Positions 13,821 to 14,372 of a stretch of DNA of 14,372 nucleotides are shown one piece after another (the first letter of the stretch is position 1; the number at the start of each line of letters is the position of its first letter). The stretch lies in NCBI GenBank assembly GCA_038123735.1, contig JAYPAP010000097.1, positions 1 through 14,372 on the forward strand. Reading direction: 5' to 3'. The DNA is from REDI01 sp038123735. Lineage in GTDB: Bacteria; Myxococcota_A; UBA796; GCA-2862545. Below the pieces are notes generated by a model, which was not told the DNA's origin, did not search any database, and saw only the letters and a program-made list of their open reading frames with translations. Position numbers and translations under genes: made by a program.

Positions 13821-14372
13821 GTGGCGCTTTCCCAACCGGAGCCGCTCTCTGGTACGGAAGGCCTCATCGGGCACGCACGCGTGATGGACCAGCTATGGCT
13901 GGCGATGCGATCGGGTACGTCACACCAAGCCTATCTCTTTGAGGGGCCCTCTGGTGTTGGCCGTGCTGCGGTCGCGTTGCGCGTGGCGATGGCCGCGAAT
14001 TGCGAGATGGCAACTGAACTGTGGGCAGATGGGCGTCGCCCGCCGTGCGGTGAGTGTCGAACATGTCGGTTGATCGCGCGTGGCGACCATCCAGACGTGC
14101 TGCGAATCGAGCCAGACGGGGCGTTTATCAAGGTCGATCAAGTGCGCGAAGTGGTGCGCAAAGTAGGCTTTCACCGGTTTGGTGGCGCCATGCGGGTGGT
14201 CATTATCGACCCCGCAGAAGCGATGGCCGCGCCCGCTGCGAACGCCTTGCTCAAGACCCTAGAGGAGCCCCCCGAGGGCACGGTCTTTATCTTGATCACC
14301 AGCAATGCCCGCGCCCTCCTACCCACCATCGTGAGTCGGACGCAGCGAGTGAGGTTTTCGGCAGTTCCAGAG
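13821..14372 (+). CDS. holB: DNA polymerase III delta' subunit, partial (C-terminus cut by window edge)
   Basis: Delta' is a stator subunit of the clamp-loader complex that places the beta sliding clamp on DNA. The visible 184 residues cover the AAA+ ATPase-like domain: GHARVMDQLW, a P-loop relic GPSGVGRAA (42-50), a zinc module (C61, C76, C79, C82), HPDVLRIEPDG, VRVVIIDPAEAM (Walker B position), and the hallmark NALLKTLEEPPEGT (141-154), then SRTQRVRF. The P-loop Lys is Arg (R48), consistent with delta' being a non-hydrolysing subunit as in E. coli. The sensor motif usually read SRC is SRT, with the Arg kept. The zinc module and lone Walker A distortion favour HolB over DnaX. The GTG at 13821 lies 2 nt after the preceding stop, with GGAGAG about 7 nt upstream. 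The rest of the gene, about 130-150 residues, lies beyond the window. Confidence 0.93.
   Translation, partial: MALSQPEPLSGTEGLIGHARVMDQLWLAMRSGTSHQAYLFEGPSGVGRAAVALRVAMAANCEMATELWADGRRPPCGECRTCRLIARGDHPDVLRIEPDGAFIKVDQVREVVRKVGFHRFGGAMRVVIIDPAEAMAAPAANALLKTLEEPPEGTVFILITSNARALLPTIVSRTQRVRFSAVPE

Noticed and set aside
1..14372. Mobile element, prophage, CRISPR array or defence island
   Set aside because: No transposase, integrase, repeat-spacer pattern, cas gene, or toxin-antitoxin pair is visible; the identifiable genes are mostly housekeeping or exported proteins.

Overview
The window is about 14.4 kb of GC-rich, densely packed bacterial chromosome, mostly housekeeping genes mixed with exported proteins of unknown function. 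The organism is most likely a Gram-negative bacterium: I see three lipoproteins with lipobox-type signal peptides, one exported protein with a beta-barrel-like C-terminal half, a peptidoglycan LD-carboxypeptidase, and a stand-alone accD with a zinc finger. A Myxococcota or other deltaproteobacterial-type lineage would fit, but this is an inference from style and gene content; no phylogenetic test was possible. A run of 10 Ns inside accD suggests draft or metagenome-derived sequence.

Layout. 1-1381 (minus): a small helical lipoprotein gene with a good sigma70-type promoter, then pheS, which runs off the left edge. 1487-2146 (plus): a single-pass membrane-anchored protein. 2134-4223 (minus): a small membrane protein, a lipoprotein and a TrmN6-like adenine methyltransferase, probably one transcription unit. 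4331-5041 (plus): an N-formylglutamate amidohydrolase-family protein. 5038-6483 (minus): pyruvate kinase, divergent from an exported protein at 6563-7636 (plus). 7621-10442 (minus): a tight three-gene operon of an AmpC-like serine hydrolase, a YtnP-like metallo-beta-lactamase-fold hydrolase and an LdcA-family LD-carboxypeptidase. 10507-12750 (plus): accD-folC, overlapping by ATGA. 12740-13492 (minus): a lipoprotein. 13621-14372 (plus): a 65-residue very basic protein, then holB, cut by the right edge.

Collaboration between genes. The clearest functional group is the serine hydrolase/lactonase/LD-carboxypeptidase operon, which I read as cell-wall peptide turnover or detoxification of cyclic esters and amides. 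accD-folC is a familiar pairing of fatty acid and folate metabolism. pheS, pyk and holB serve translation, glycolysis and replication. All four convergent gene pairs overlap at their 3' ends, leaving no intergenic terminators between them. I see no rRNA or tRNA genes, mobile elements, CRISPR arrays, prophage genes or defence systems. No stretch over 300 bases lacks a gene.
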